64,000 nucleotides of DNA, taken from the NCBI GenBank assembly GCA_016717595.1, contig JADKFE010000039.1, positions 14,051-78,050 on the forward strand, written 5' to 3'. Under the pieces are notes generated by a model. The model was not told where the DNA came from, searched no databases, and saw only the letters and a program-made list of their open reading frames with translations. The DNA is from Deltaproteobacteria bacterium. Lineage in GTDB: Bacteria > Myxococcota_A > UBA796 > CAJQPC01. The number at the start of each line of letters is the position of its first letter. Position 1 is the first letter of the stretch. The position numbers were made by a program, and so were the translations under genes. Shown here in pieces: positions 15,357-23,165 of the stretch.

Positions 15357-15884
15357 GTGCAGATCATGGACGATCGGCTAGACGAGGTGGCGCGAAACCT
15401 ACGCGCCAACCCGATCTTCAAGAGCATGGGCGCCGTGGAGGCCGTGAGCGTGCTCAAGGCGGGCACGACGATGGCCTGCGGCGAGGGCGAGGTGCTCTTC
15501 GCTGAAGGAGACCCCTGCGACGGCTTCTACGTCGTGTTGACCGGGCGTTTTGGGGTGATGGGCGTGCGCGACGGCGAGCCTTTGGCCTTGGCGATCATCG
15601 GCCCCGGCGAGTGCATCGGCGAGATGAGCCTCACCCGGGCCACGCCGCGCTCGGCCACGGTGCGGGCGCTCTCCAACTCGACGGTGTGGCACCTCGCGGG
15701 CAGCGTGTTCGAGACGCTCATCGCCCAGGGCGACACCCGGGCCACCCACATCCTCCAGGGCCTCCAGGTGGAGATCTGCCGCCGCTTCCGCGACGAGCTG
15801 CTCGTGGGCGCGGAGCTCGCCGCCCGGGCCTCCGCCGTGGATGAAGGTCGCCTGCTCGTCGAGAGCCTTGGCTGGGAGGTCTGA
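15357..15884 (+). CDS. Cyclic nucleotide-binding domain protein (first of a pair)
   Basis: A 175-residue protein made of one CRP-type cNMP-binding domain. GEGEVLFAEGDPCDGFYVVLTGRFGVM (residues about 42-68) and GPGECIGEMSLTRATPRSATVRALSNSTVWHL (about 82-113) are the beta-roll and the phosphate-binding cassette (GEMSL...RSATVRA). The pattern is good enough for real nucleotide binding. There is no DNA-binding HTH, so it is a sensor or scaffold, not a CRP regulator. GTG at 15357 follows AGGAG; ATG at 15366 is equally possible. A second, more degenerate copy follows at 15886. Confidence 0.82.
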   Translation: MQIMDDRLDEVARNLRANPIFKSMGAVEAVSVLKAGTTMACGEGEVLFAEGDPCDGFYVVLTGRFGVMGVRDGEPLALAIIGPGECIGEMSLTRATPRSATVRALSNSTVWHLAGSVFETLIAQGDTRATHILQGLQVEICRRFRDELLVGAELAARASAVDEGRLLVESLGWEV

Positions 15885-15885
15885 G

Positions 15886-16362
15886 ATGATTCACCCCCGT
15901 GAGCTCGACAACGTCTCCTGCCTCGCCATGCTCTCTTTTGAGGAGCGCGCCGCGCTGGCCCTGCGCATGATCGAGATCCCCGTCTTGCCCGGCCAAGACA
16001 TCCTTCGCGAGGGCAGCCCCAGCTCAGCGGCCTTCGTGTTGCTCGACGGCCAGCTCTCCGTGCGCAAACGCCTCGTCGTGAACGAGCAGCCCTACGAGCT
16101 CCCCGGCATCTTGCCCGTGGGCGAGTGGTTCGGCCTCGTCTCCGTGCTCGACGGCGCCCCGGCGAGCGCCCGGGTGCGCGCGGTCACCGCCGCCCGCCTG
16201 GGCGCCATCGGCAAAGAAGACTTCGAGGCGCTCTTACGCTCGGGCGACCCCGTGGGCCCCAAGCTCCTGCGCGCGTGGTTGTCGTCCATCGCCGACCAGC
16301 TCCAGCGGGTGAACGAGTCCGTGCTCATGCTGCGCCTGTTCTTGGAGCAGAACAAGCTCTGA
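15886..16362 (+). CDS. Cyclic nucleotide-binding-like protein (second of a pair)
   Basis: A 158-residue protein with the same beta-roll plan as its upstream neighbour (ILREGSPSSAAFVLLDGQLSVRK, PVGEWFGLVSVLDGAPASARVRAVTAARLGAI). In the binding cassette the usual G-E-(M/L/I)-(A/S) is replaced by WFGLVSV, so nucleotide binding may be lost. No HTH. The start ATG 15886 follows GGGAGG, three bases after the stop of the first copy. The pair probably arose by duplication and may act as a heterodimer. Confidence 0.75.
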   Translation: MIHPRELDNVSCLAMLSFEERAALALRMIEIPVLPGQDILREGSPSSAAFVLLDGQLSVRKRLVVNEQPYELPGILPVGEWFGLVSVLDGAPASARVRAVTAARLGAIGKEDFEALLRSGDPVGPKLLRAWLSSIADQLQRVNESVLMLRLFLEQNKL

Positions 16363-16395
16363 GCGACCCGCCCAAGAACCCGTTAGAGGCCCGGC

Positions 16396-17252
16396 ATGGC
16401 GATCCCCAACGAGACGACCCTCCGCAAGCAGATGATCCAGTTCGGCCGACTGTGCTACGAGCGCCACCTGCTCGTGGCCATGGACGGCAACCTCAGCGCG
16501 CGCCTGCCCGACGGCAACATCCTCTGCACCCAAGCCGGGTGTCACAAGGGCTTCTTGGAGGACGAGCACCTCGTCGTCATCGACCGCCAAGGCAAGAAGC
16601 TGCGGGGCAAAGGCAAACCCACGAGCGAGATGGCCATGCACCTCGCCTGCTACGACGAGCGCCCCGACTGCCTCGCCGTGGTGCACGCCCACCCGCCCAT
16701 CGCCATCGCCTTCACCATCGCCAACGTGAGCATGGCCCGCTGTGTCTGCCCGAGGTCGTGTTGACCTTAGGCACCGTGCCCACCGTCGAGTACGAGACCA
16801 CCGGCACACAGACCCTCGCGAACCGCATCCGCCCCTACGTGCGCACCCACGACGCCATCCTCATGGACCGCCACGGCGCCGTGTGCCTGGGCACCGACTT
16901 GATGGAGGCGTTCTGCCGCCTGGAGACGCTGGAGCACACCGCGCTGATCACGAAGACCGCCCGTGATCTGGGCGGCGTGAAGGAGCTGCCGCCGGAGGAG
17001 GCCGTCAAGCTGCGGTCGTTGGGGCTCAAGCGGTATGGCGGGCCGCCGCTGTCGGTGTCGAAGGCGGACGCGCCGGGGGCGGACTTGCCGGAGGCTTGCC
17101 TCACCTGCTCGGGCTGTGGGAACCCGAGCCCCCAGGGGATCGCGCCCAAGTCGGAGATGAAGCTCGCGCGGCTGGTGGAGACCCAGGCGGGGCAGACGAC
17201 GCGGCTGGAGCAGATCATCGCTGAGGAGATTGGGCGGGCGCTGGCGCGGTGA
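16396..17252 (+). CDS. Class II aldolase/adducin-family enzyme (FucA-like), frameshifted
   Basis: Two plus-strand frames join at about 16742-16750. The first (16396 on) has the class II aldolase features GRLCYERHLLVAMDGNLSAR, CHKGFLEDEHLVVID, the catalytic Glu in PTSEMAMH and the zinc ligands in VVHAHPPIAIAFTIANVSMARCV. It stops after PRSC. The next frame goes on LPEVVLTLGTVPTVEYETTGTQTLANRI...ILMDRHGAVCLGTDLMEAF, containing the third zinc His. One missing C in TGTGTCTGCC restores the frame. A C-terminal extension of about 80 residues has CLTCSGC and ends in an amphipathic helix. Such enzymes split fuculose- or rhamnulose-phosphates; the substrate here is not known. Confidence 0.75.
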
Positions 17253-17294
17253 GGGGGTGGGGGTGCGCAGATGAGCTTCACCCCCGCAGGCGTC

Positions 17295-17708
17295 TCAGGG
17301 CGAGGCGGCGGGGGCCTCTTCCTCAGCGAGGGCGGGCAGAGGGGAGCCTCGGCCTTCGGCGTCGTAGAGGGTCCAGGCGCTCCGGGGAATGGGCGCGCAG
17401 CGCTGAAGGTCCATGAACACAAAGGCGGCCTCGTGGTTGACGAGCGCCCAGGTGCATTTGTCTAGGTCTACCCAGCACGGCTTGTCGTCGGGACCCAAGG
17501 CGGCGAGGCAGGCGTCGAGGTCGGCGGCGTTGACCCGGGCCCGGAAGTCCTCCAGCGGCACGCCGTACTCCCACATCGGCGTCTCCACCTCGGGGGGGCC
17601 GAGCATCGTCATGGTGCTGACCCGGACGTAAGGAAACGGCGGGGGCTCGACCACCTTGGGCGCGCAGGCCACCGTCCACAACAGGAGCGAGAGCATCAAC
17701 CACCTCAT
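17295..17708 (-). CDS. Small lipoprotein, unknown function
   Basis: A 137-residue protein beginning MRWLMLSLLLWTVAC: a short basic start, hydrophobic core and lipobox TVAC with Cys at residue 15. The mature part has four Cys (DLDACLAAL, KPCWVDLDKCTWAL, LQRCAPIP) that could form two disulfides, and no known domain. It is monocistronic. GCTATCCT at 17761-17768 on the minus strand could be its -10. Longer open frames upstream have no signal peptide. Confidence 0.75.
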   Translation of the reverse strand: MRWLMLSLLLWTVACAPKVVEPPPFPYVRVSTMTMLGPPEVETPMWEYGVPLEDFRARVNAADLDACLAALGPDDKPCWVDLDKCTWALVNHEAAFVFMDLQRCAPIPRSAWTLYDAEGRGSPLPALAEEEAPAASP

Positions 17709-17975
17709 GTGTCTCAGGGGGTGAGCCCGCCACACACACGGCGCGGGGAGCCCGACACAGAGGATAGCGCGCCATTGCCCCGCCCCGCCAAACCTCAGCG
17801 CCCCGGAAAGCTCAACAGCGCCGCGCGGGTCTTCTCTTCGCCCCACAGGAGGTTGAGGTGCTGCACCATCGGCGCTCGCGCCCGCGCGACGCCCTCCTCC
17901 CCGCTCCCCCAGCCCCGGGCCGGGTGAGTCCGCGGGCCCTCGTCTGTGTGGGATACGCGCCAAACCCAGCCCACC

Positions 17976-19796
17976 TCAGCCCTGCCGCAGCAGCTCCTCC
18001 TGAATCGCCTCGGCGTCGGCCAAGGCCAAGGGCGGCAGCCGCACGCTGCTCCCGGCGACGTTGATCGTGAGGTGCGCCAGGCCATGAAGCCGGTCGAGGG
18101 GCCCTTGGATGAGGTGGGTTGACTGGAGCTTCTTGCGGGCGAGGAGCGCCGTCGAGCGCCGGATGGCGCCGCCGCGGAGCAGCACGACGTCCGGCGTGAC
18201 GAGCCAGCCCATGGCGCGGTGGTTGAGCACAGCGCGCACAAGGATGAGGGCCAACACGCCGAGGGTGACGCCCGCGACCACGAGGCTGGCGGCGCCTCCG
18301 CCCGCGGCGATCCCGAAGACGAGGCCGATGGGCGCGGCGAAGAGCACGCTGGCCATGACGGCGCGGCGTAAGGCGCGGGGGTGGGCGGGGTGGAAGTTGG
18401 CGCGCCAGGGGTCGAGGGTGAGGGCGGGGACGGCCTCGGTGAACAGCTCGCCCAGGCGGTCTTGCTCGACCATCGGGACGAGGACCTCGGCGGCGGCGGG
18501 CAGGCCGTTCTCGCCCGCGGTGAAGCCGGCGGTCTCGACGCTCACCGTGCCGTAGCCCATCAGGCGGCGCAAGAGCGGCTCGACGGCGCTGACGAGCTGC
18601 ACCTTGTTCAGGCTGAGGCTGACCTCACGGCGGGTGAACAGGCCCTCGACGGCGCGTAGGCCCGGGCCCTTGGGCGTGGGCTCGCGGGTGAGGGTGAAGC
18701 CGTGATGTCGGACGAGGGCGCGCAGGGCGGAGAAGGTCCACGAGGCGGCGATGGCGAGCACGCCGAGGCCCACGAGGCGGGTGGGGGAGGCGGCGCGGGC
18801 GAGGTCGTTCACCTCGTCGGGGCGGGTGACGGTCAAGACCTCGCTGCCCACGGCCATGAGCAAGATCGCGAGGCCCAGCCCCCCGGCGCTGAAGCCATAG
18901 GCGAGGAGCTCCGGGGCGCCCAGGCGCAGGATCGGCGGCGGCGGCGGGGCGTTGGTGTCGATGGCGGCGGCGGCGGCGGCCTGGCCCCGGGCGGCGTTCA
19001 GCTCCGTGAGCAGCGCCTCGGCGTCCTCCACGGACAAGGCCGAGAGCATGCCCTCGGTGGAGCTGTCCCCAGCGGTCTCGATGCGCACCTCCACCAGCCC
19101 CGAGGCCCGGTGGAACAGGTTGCGCACCAAGGAGACGTTCTGGATGCGGTCCGGGGCCAAGGTGCGGGCTTGGCGGTTGAGCAGACCCTGGCGGATCTCC
19201 AGGCGCCCGCCGCTCACCCGGTACCGCAGCGTGAACAGGTGAACCAGCGTCGAGAGCACGCCGGGCACGAGGATAAACATCAAGAACAGGGCGTCTTCAG
19301 GGCGCGGCGCCACGGCCCCGCGGCCAAACAGCCAGGCCAAGAGCAGCGGCCAGTACCCGAAGAGGATGCCCAAGGTGCGCGGGATCAGGTTCACCAACAG
19401 CGAGGCCGGGTGAAGGCCACGCCACGGCGTCTCGGCGGCGGGCGCGGCGGCGGCGGGCGGCGTGGTGGGCTCCGCCAGGTCGAGGGCGGCGGCGGCGGGC
19501 GCGATGTTCACGGGCCGGGCGCGGGGGGCGACGGGGCTCATCACCGTCTCGTCGTCGGGGTGCGGACCGGCGGGCTGGCGCGGGCGCTCTTCAGTGGGCG
19601 TGTCGAGGCTGAACAGGCCCGAGGACTCCAGGTGGCCCTCGCTGTGCCGCGCGTGGTGCCCCTCGTCGTGGCCCTCGTCGAGGCCTTCGCGGAGGTGCTC
19701 GGTGCGCTCAAACTCCAGCTCTTCGAGGAGCCCGCCCCGAAGCACCTCGGTGCGCTCGTCGTCGGCGTCGTCGGGGGGCGCCCGGTTAGACGCCAT
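17976..19796 (-). CDS. Membrane protein with bacterial PH (bPH2/DUF304) domains, YdbT-like
   Basis: A 606-residue protein. The first 120 residues are acidic and disordered with His-rich repeats (EGHDEGHHARHSEGHLE). Then come paired membrane helices and bPH2 modules, for example LRYRVSGGRLEIRQGLLNRQARTLAPDRIQNVSLVRNLFHRASGLVEVRIETAG, and a second HHGFTLTREPTPKGPGLRAVEGLFTRREVSLSLNKVQ, and a third near the C-terminus with LLARKKLQSTHLIQGPLDRLHGLAHLTINVAG. This is the YdbT layout, always found with YdbS. The start ATG 19796 lies inside the end of the ydbS-like gene (11-base overlap). Function of the family is unclear; in Bacillus the pair gives protection against some antimicrobials. Confidence 0.85.
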   Translation of the reverse strand: MASNRAPPDDADDERTEVLRGGLLEELEFERTEHLREGLDEGHDEGHHARHSEGHLESSGLFSLDTPTEERPRQPAGPHPDDETVMSPVAPRARPVNIAPAAAALDLAEPTTPPAAAAPAAETPWRGLHPASLLVNLIPRTLGILFGYWPLLLAWLFGRGAVAPRPEDALFLMFILVPGVLSTLVHLFTLRYRVSGGRLEIRQGLLNRQARTLAPDRIQNVSLVRNLFHRASGLVEVRIETAGDSSTEGMLSALSVEDAEALLTELNAARGQAAAAAAIDTNAPPPPPILRLGAPELLAYGFSAGGLGLAILLMAVGSEVLTVTRPDEVNDLARAASPTRLVGLGVLAIAASWTFSALRALVRHHGFTLTREPTPKGPGLRAVEGLFTRREVSLSLNKVQLVSAVEPLLRRLMGYGTVSVETAGFTAGENGLPAAAEVLVPMVEQDRLGELFTEAVPALTLDPWRANFHPAHPRALRRAVMASVLFAAPIGLVFGIAAGGGAASLVVAGVTLGVLALILVRAVLNHRAMGWLVTPDVVLLRGGAIRRSTALLARKKLQSTHLIQGPLDRLHGLAHLTINVAGSSVRLPPLALADAEAIQEELLRQG

Positions 19797-20259
19797 CGTC
19801 TCCCCCGCGCCGGGCCAGCTCGTCGCGGATCGCCTCGGCTTCAGCCGTGGGCAAGCCCGGGATCGAGCCGTCGGCGGACATGCCCGCGGCGGTGTAAACA
19901 GCCACGGTGGAGAGCCCAAACATGCGCTCGATGGGGCCCTGGTGGGTGTCGACGTGCTGGATGCGGCGCAGGGGGATGGACGAGCGGCGGCGGAAGAGCA
20001 CGCCGCGCTGCACGAGCAGGTCGTGCTCCCGCAGCTCAAAGCCGAAGCGGTCGAAGTCAAGCGCCGGCCAGAGCAGGCTCAAGACGAGCAACATCAGGGC
20101 CAACGAGGCGCCGATGAGCACGCCGACGCGCCAGTCCGAGCCTTGGGCGGCGAGCACACCCAAGCCGACGCAGAGCGGGCCCCAGAAGAAGAACATCCGG
20201 GACATCGCCTGGGCGCGCCAGAGCCAGATCACGCGGGGGTCAAGGCGGCGTAGCTCCAT
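19786..20259 (-). CDS. bPH2-domain membrane protein, YdbS-like
   Basis: A 157-residue protein with two N-terminal membrane helices (residues about 20-62) and one bPH2 domain: GFELREHDLLVQRGVLFRRRSSIPLRRIQHVDTHQGPIERMFGLSTVAVYTAAG. The motif 'RRSSIPLRRIQHVDTHQGPIER..GLSTV' is characteristic of DUF304. It is the partner of the larger YdbT-like protein that overlaps its 3' end. The promoter next to its ATG suggests a leaderless message. Confidence 0.85.
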   Translation of the reverse strand: MELRRLDPRVIWLWRAQAMSRMFFFWGPLCVGLGVLAAQGSDWRVGVLIGASLALMLLVLSLLWPALDFDRFGFELREHDLLVQRGVLFRRRSSIPLRRIQHVDTHQGPIERMFGLSTVAVYTAAGMSADGSIPGLPTAEAEAIRDELARRGGDDGV

Positions 20260-20265
20260 CAGCGC

Positions 20266-20293
20266 ATCGTAACCCAGGCGACCAAAGGTTGAG
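20266..20293 (-). promoter_or_regulatory. Promoter of the bPH2 pair, probably leaderless
   Basis: CTCAAC (20293-20288), 16 bases, then TACGAT (20271-20266) on the minus strand. The -10 ends six bases before the ATG at 20259, so transcription should start at the initiation codon. No ribosome site is present. Confidence 0.35.
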
Positions 20294-20301
20294 CGGGAGG
20301 A

Positions 20302-21210
20302 TCAGCCGCGGCCGCAGTCGCGGCGGAAGCGGCAGCGGGCGCAGCGCTCGTCACCCTCGGGCAACATCGGGTAGCCATCCTCTGGGGCGACGTTGCGCTC
20401 GCGGTCGCTGAGCCCGGCGCGCATGGCCTCGGCGGAGCGCGCGACGAAGTCCCGGCTCTGCGCCACAAACTCCGCGTTGATCGGGTGCGCGGTGTGGGTG
20501 TTGTGCCGCAGGTTGACGTGGAGCGCCTGCACCTTCTCCACGGGCACGCCCCGGAGCTGCACGGCGTAGATCCCGTAGATGCCGAGCTGCTGGGCGATGG
20601 CCGCGTCGTCGTGGTCGCGGCCCGTCTTCCAGTCCACGATGACCACGCCGCCGTCGTTGCCCTGCATGAGCGCGTCGAGCTTCACCCACACCGGCACGCC
20701 CTCGATGGGCACCGAGCGCAGGATCTCCACCTCCAAGATGCGCTCGGGCACGTCCATCATGCGGCGGAAGACGGGGTGCCCGAAGAGGTTGTGGATCTGG
20801 CGCTCAATCTCGGCGAGCTCGGCGTCCCAGTCGGGCTCGGGCTCGGCGTAATAATGCTCTTGGAATCCCGGCTGCTTCTTGGGGTTCTCACGGTATCGAC
20901 CGGCTTGGGAGCTGGCGATGTCGCGGCGGGCGCGCTCAAGGCCAAGCTCTACAGCGCGCTCGACCCACGGCCGCTCGCCCTGCGCCAAGGCCTTGAGGGC
21001 CTCCTCAGCCACGTCATGCACCACCGTCCCCAGCCACATCGGCGTCGAGGTGAGGTTCTTCAAGAGGTACAGCTCACGGGCGCGCTCGCTGGCGCCGCGT
21101 CCCCAGCCGCCCCAGGATCCGTAGTAGCTCAGCCAGTACTTGCGGAGGCACTCCGAGAACATGCCGTGGCGGCTGTAGCTCCAGGAGAACGTGTTGGCTA
21201 ACTCACCCAT
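20302..21210 (-). CDS. PD-(D/E)XK nuclease, RecB/Cas4-like
   Basis: A 302-residue protein of the PD-(D/E)XK superfamily. FSWSYSRHGMFSECLRKYWLSYYG is the typical start ('S.S.l..y..CP.kf'), HDVAEEALKAL carries the conserved His, and the active site is in VKLDALM and VVIVDWKTGRD (about residues 175-198: D...D-x-K). One Cys at about residue 21 and three near the C-terminus (CARC and C, residues about 292-301) match the four Fe-S ligands of Cas4/AddB-type nucleases. No helicase or CRISPR genes are near. The start ATG 21210 follows AGAGGA; the longer frame adds 11 residues. Confidence 0.85.
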   Translation of the reverse strand: MGELANTFSWSYSRHGMFSECLRKYWLSYYGSWGGWGRGASERARELYLLKNLTSTPMWLGTVVHDVAEEALKALAQGERPWVERAVELGLERARRDIASSQAGRYRENPKKQPGFQEHYYAEPEPDWDAELAEIERQIHNLFGHPVFRRMMDVPERILEVEILRSVPIEGVPVWVKLDALMQGNDGGVVIVDWKTGRDHDDAAIAQQLGIYGIYAVQLRGVPVEKVQALHVNLRHNTHTAHPINAEFVAQSRDFVARSAEAMRAGLSDRERNVAPEDGYPMLPEGDERCARCRFRRDCGRG

Positions 21211-21233
21211 AAGATCCTCTGGCGGAGCAGACC

Positions 21234-21242
21234 ATCGTAGCA
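21234..21242 (-). promoter_or_regulatory. Extended -10 upstream of the PD-(D/E)XK nuclease
   Basis: TGCTACGAT on the minus strand, 23 bases before the ATG. This leaves a leader of about 17 bases that holds the AGAGGA ribosome site. No good -35 is visible, as expected for extended -10 promoters. Confidence 0.35.
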
Positions 21243-21286
21243 CCTCGTCCCATCAAAGGGTTACAAGCCTTGTCTCGGAGGAGCCT

Positions 21287-21601
21287 ATGCTTCGCACGTC
21301 CGCCTTGCTGTCCTGCGCCCTCGTCCTCGCCGGGCTCGTCGTCGGCCTGCTGATCCGCCAGGACGCCAACGCCCAAGACACCACACCCCGGGTCGAGCTG
21401 ACCTGCCGCCACTTTGAGGTCGAGCCCAGCCGCGACGGCGGGGTGATCAACACCGGCGACGGCACCACCGAGATCGGCCAGTGGGCCCGCGGCAAAGAGG
21501 GTGAGGGCTGGCGGGTGTCCAGCGCAGACTTTGAGATGGGCGTGAAGTCCAACGGCTTCCCCATCGCGTACACTCAGGTCTGCCTGTCCCGCACCCGCTG
21601 A
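21287..21601 (+). CDS. Small exported protein
   Basis: A 104-residue protein with an N-terminal hydrophobic signal (LRTSALLSCALVLAGLVVGLLIRQDANAQD) and a likely cut after ANA. The mature part, about 75 residues, is beta-rich with two Cys (LTCRHFEVEP and TQVCLSRTR) that could be bonded. No family recognised. ATG 21287 is preceded by GGAGGAG. It is divergent from the nuclease gene by 76 bases. Confidence 0.72.
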   Translation: MLRTSALLSCALVLAGLVVGLLIRQDANAQDTTPRVELTCRHFEVEPSRDGGVINTGDGTTEIGQWARGKEGEGWRVSSADFEMGVKSNGFPIAYTQVCLSRTR

Positions 21602-21649
21602 GGCGCCTCCTCCCAGCGGCGCGGTGACGCTGACGAGGTCGTCCCCAGG

Positions 21650-23149
21650 ATGCGGAGCCCCTCGCTGATCCCCGCCCTCGCGCTGCTCTGCGGTGGGCTC
21701 GCGCTGTTTGTGGCCTTGGGGCCCCTGGGCGGCGCGCCGCACCTCACCGATGAGGTCGCCTACACCCTCCAGGCCCGCCTGTTCGCCGCGGGGCAGCGGG
21801 TGGGGCCGCCGACGGAGGCGCCGGGGATGCTGCTCTACCCGTTCTGGGTGAGCGCGCCGCTCTCGTACGCCGTGTTCCCGCCGGGCTGGCCCGCGCTGTT
21901 GGCGGTGGGGGAGGGCGTCGGCTTGGGGGCCTGGGTGAACCCGCTCTTGGCCATGGCCTTGCCGCCGCTCATCTGGCGGCTGGGGCAGGAGTGGGCGGAC
22001 GAGGGCACCGCGCGCCTCGCGGCGGCGATCATGGCCTGCTCACCGGGGCTCGTGTTGTTGGCCGGGAGCCGCATGGCCCACACCAGCACCTTGGTGGGGC
22101 TCCTGCTGGCCTTGGTGATCGTCGCCCGAGGTCGAGACGCGGCCTGGGCCTGGGGCCTCGGCGGCCTGGGGCTTGGCTATGTGCTCCTCGCGCGGCCCTT
22201 TGACGGCGTGGTCTTGGGCGGGGGCATCCTCGCCGCCGGGCTGTGGCGAGCGCCGGGCGGGGTGTCGAGGGCGCTCTTGCTCCTCGGCCCGGGGATCGCC
22301 GCGGGCCTCACCCTCTGGGACAACCACACCCTCACCGGCGACGCCTTCACCTTCCCGGTGAACCCCTGGTATGACGCCTGGGTGGCGGACACGGGCCGGG
22401 CGCCGGGCTGTAACCGCCTGGGCTTCGGCCCCGAGATCGGCTGTCACCCCACCTTGGGCAGCCTCGGGCACAGCCCGGAGAAGGCCGCGCGACTCGCGGG
22501 GGCGGCGATGTTGCGCCTCGATCGTCTGCTTCTGGGCTGGCCGGGCTTGGGGCTGATCGCCGTGCTGGGCGCGTGGCGGCTGCGGCTCCGCTGGGTGAGC
22601 GCCCTCGCCGTGGCCCTGGTCGTCGGGGGCTACGCGCTCTATTGGAGCCCGGGACTCGCTTATGGGGCGCGGTTTTATCACCCGCTCTACGCGCTCCTGC
22701 CGCTGTGGTTGGCGGCGGGGCTCCGCGCGATCTTGCCCGGGCCCTGGCCGTGGGTCGCGCCCCTCGTCGCGCTCTTTGGCCTCGCCCCCGTGGTGCGTGA
22801 CCTCAACGCCGAGCCCTATTGGTGTGTGGACGCGGACTTGGGCCAGCTCTTGCGCCAGCAGGGGATCACCGAGGGCGTGGTGTTCTTGATGGCCCGAGGC
22901 CGTCGAGAGGTGTCGTGGCCGGCCCTTGGCGTTGAGGCCTTCGCCTGCGAGCCGATGTTAGAGTCCGGCGACGGCCTGTGGCTCAACGACCCCAACCACC
23001 CCAAAGGGGGCCTGCAGCTTCGCCACGCCTTGCCCGACGCCGAGCAGACCCAGGCGTATCTCAAGGCCCACCATCCTGGAGAAGCGGCGTATCTTGTGCA
23101 ACATGACGTCGCGACGGACACCCGCCGCCTTTTGCGCCTGACCCCGTGA
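21650..23149 (+). CDS. Multi-pass membrane protein, GT-C glycosyltransferase-like
   Basis: A 499-residue membrane protein with about ten spans. The first loop has HLTDEVAYTLQARLF near residue 32, an acidic motif in the position of the catalytic Asp of family 39 GT-C enzymes ('D.a.Y'). Late loops contain YGARFYHPLYALLPLW, again usual for the family. The C-terminal 110 residues are soluble and extracytoplasmic. Donor and acceptor unknown. Its neighbours give no hint of function; the next gene starts 16 bases downstream. Confidence 0.72.
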   Translation: MRSPSLIPALALLCGGLALFVALGPLGGAPHLTDEVAYTLQARLFAAGQRVGPPTEAPGMLLYPFWVSAPLSYAVFPPGWPALLAVGEGVGLGAWVNPLLAMALPPLIWRLGQEWADEGTARLAAAIMACSPGLVLLAGSRMAHTSTLVGLLLALVIVARGRDAAWAWGLGGLGLGYVLLARPFDGVVLGGGILAAGLWRAPGGVSRALLLLGPGIAAGLTLWDNHTLTGDAFTFPVNPWYDAWVADTGRAPGCNRLGFGPEIGCHPTLGSLGHSPEKAARLAGAAMLRLDRLLLGWPGLGLIAVLGAWRLRLRWVSALAVALVVGGYALYWSPGLAYGARFYHPLYALLPLWLAAGLRAILPGPWPWVAPLVALFGLAPVVRDLNAEPYWCVDADLGQLLRQQGITEGVVFLMARGRREVSWPALGVEAFACEPMLESGDGLWLNDPNHPKGGLQLRHALPDAEQTQAYLKAHHPGEAAYLVQHDVATDTRRLLRLTP

Positions 23150-23165
23150 GCGCCCCGAGGCCCCC

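Noticed and set aside
18702..20117. 471-residue plus-strand frame over the bPH2 genes
   Set aside because: Covers both real minus-strand genes and has no protein-like features; the bPH2 motifs are clear on the other strand.
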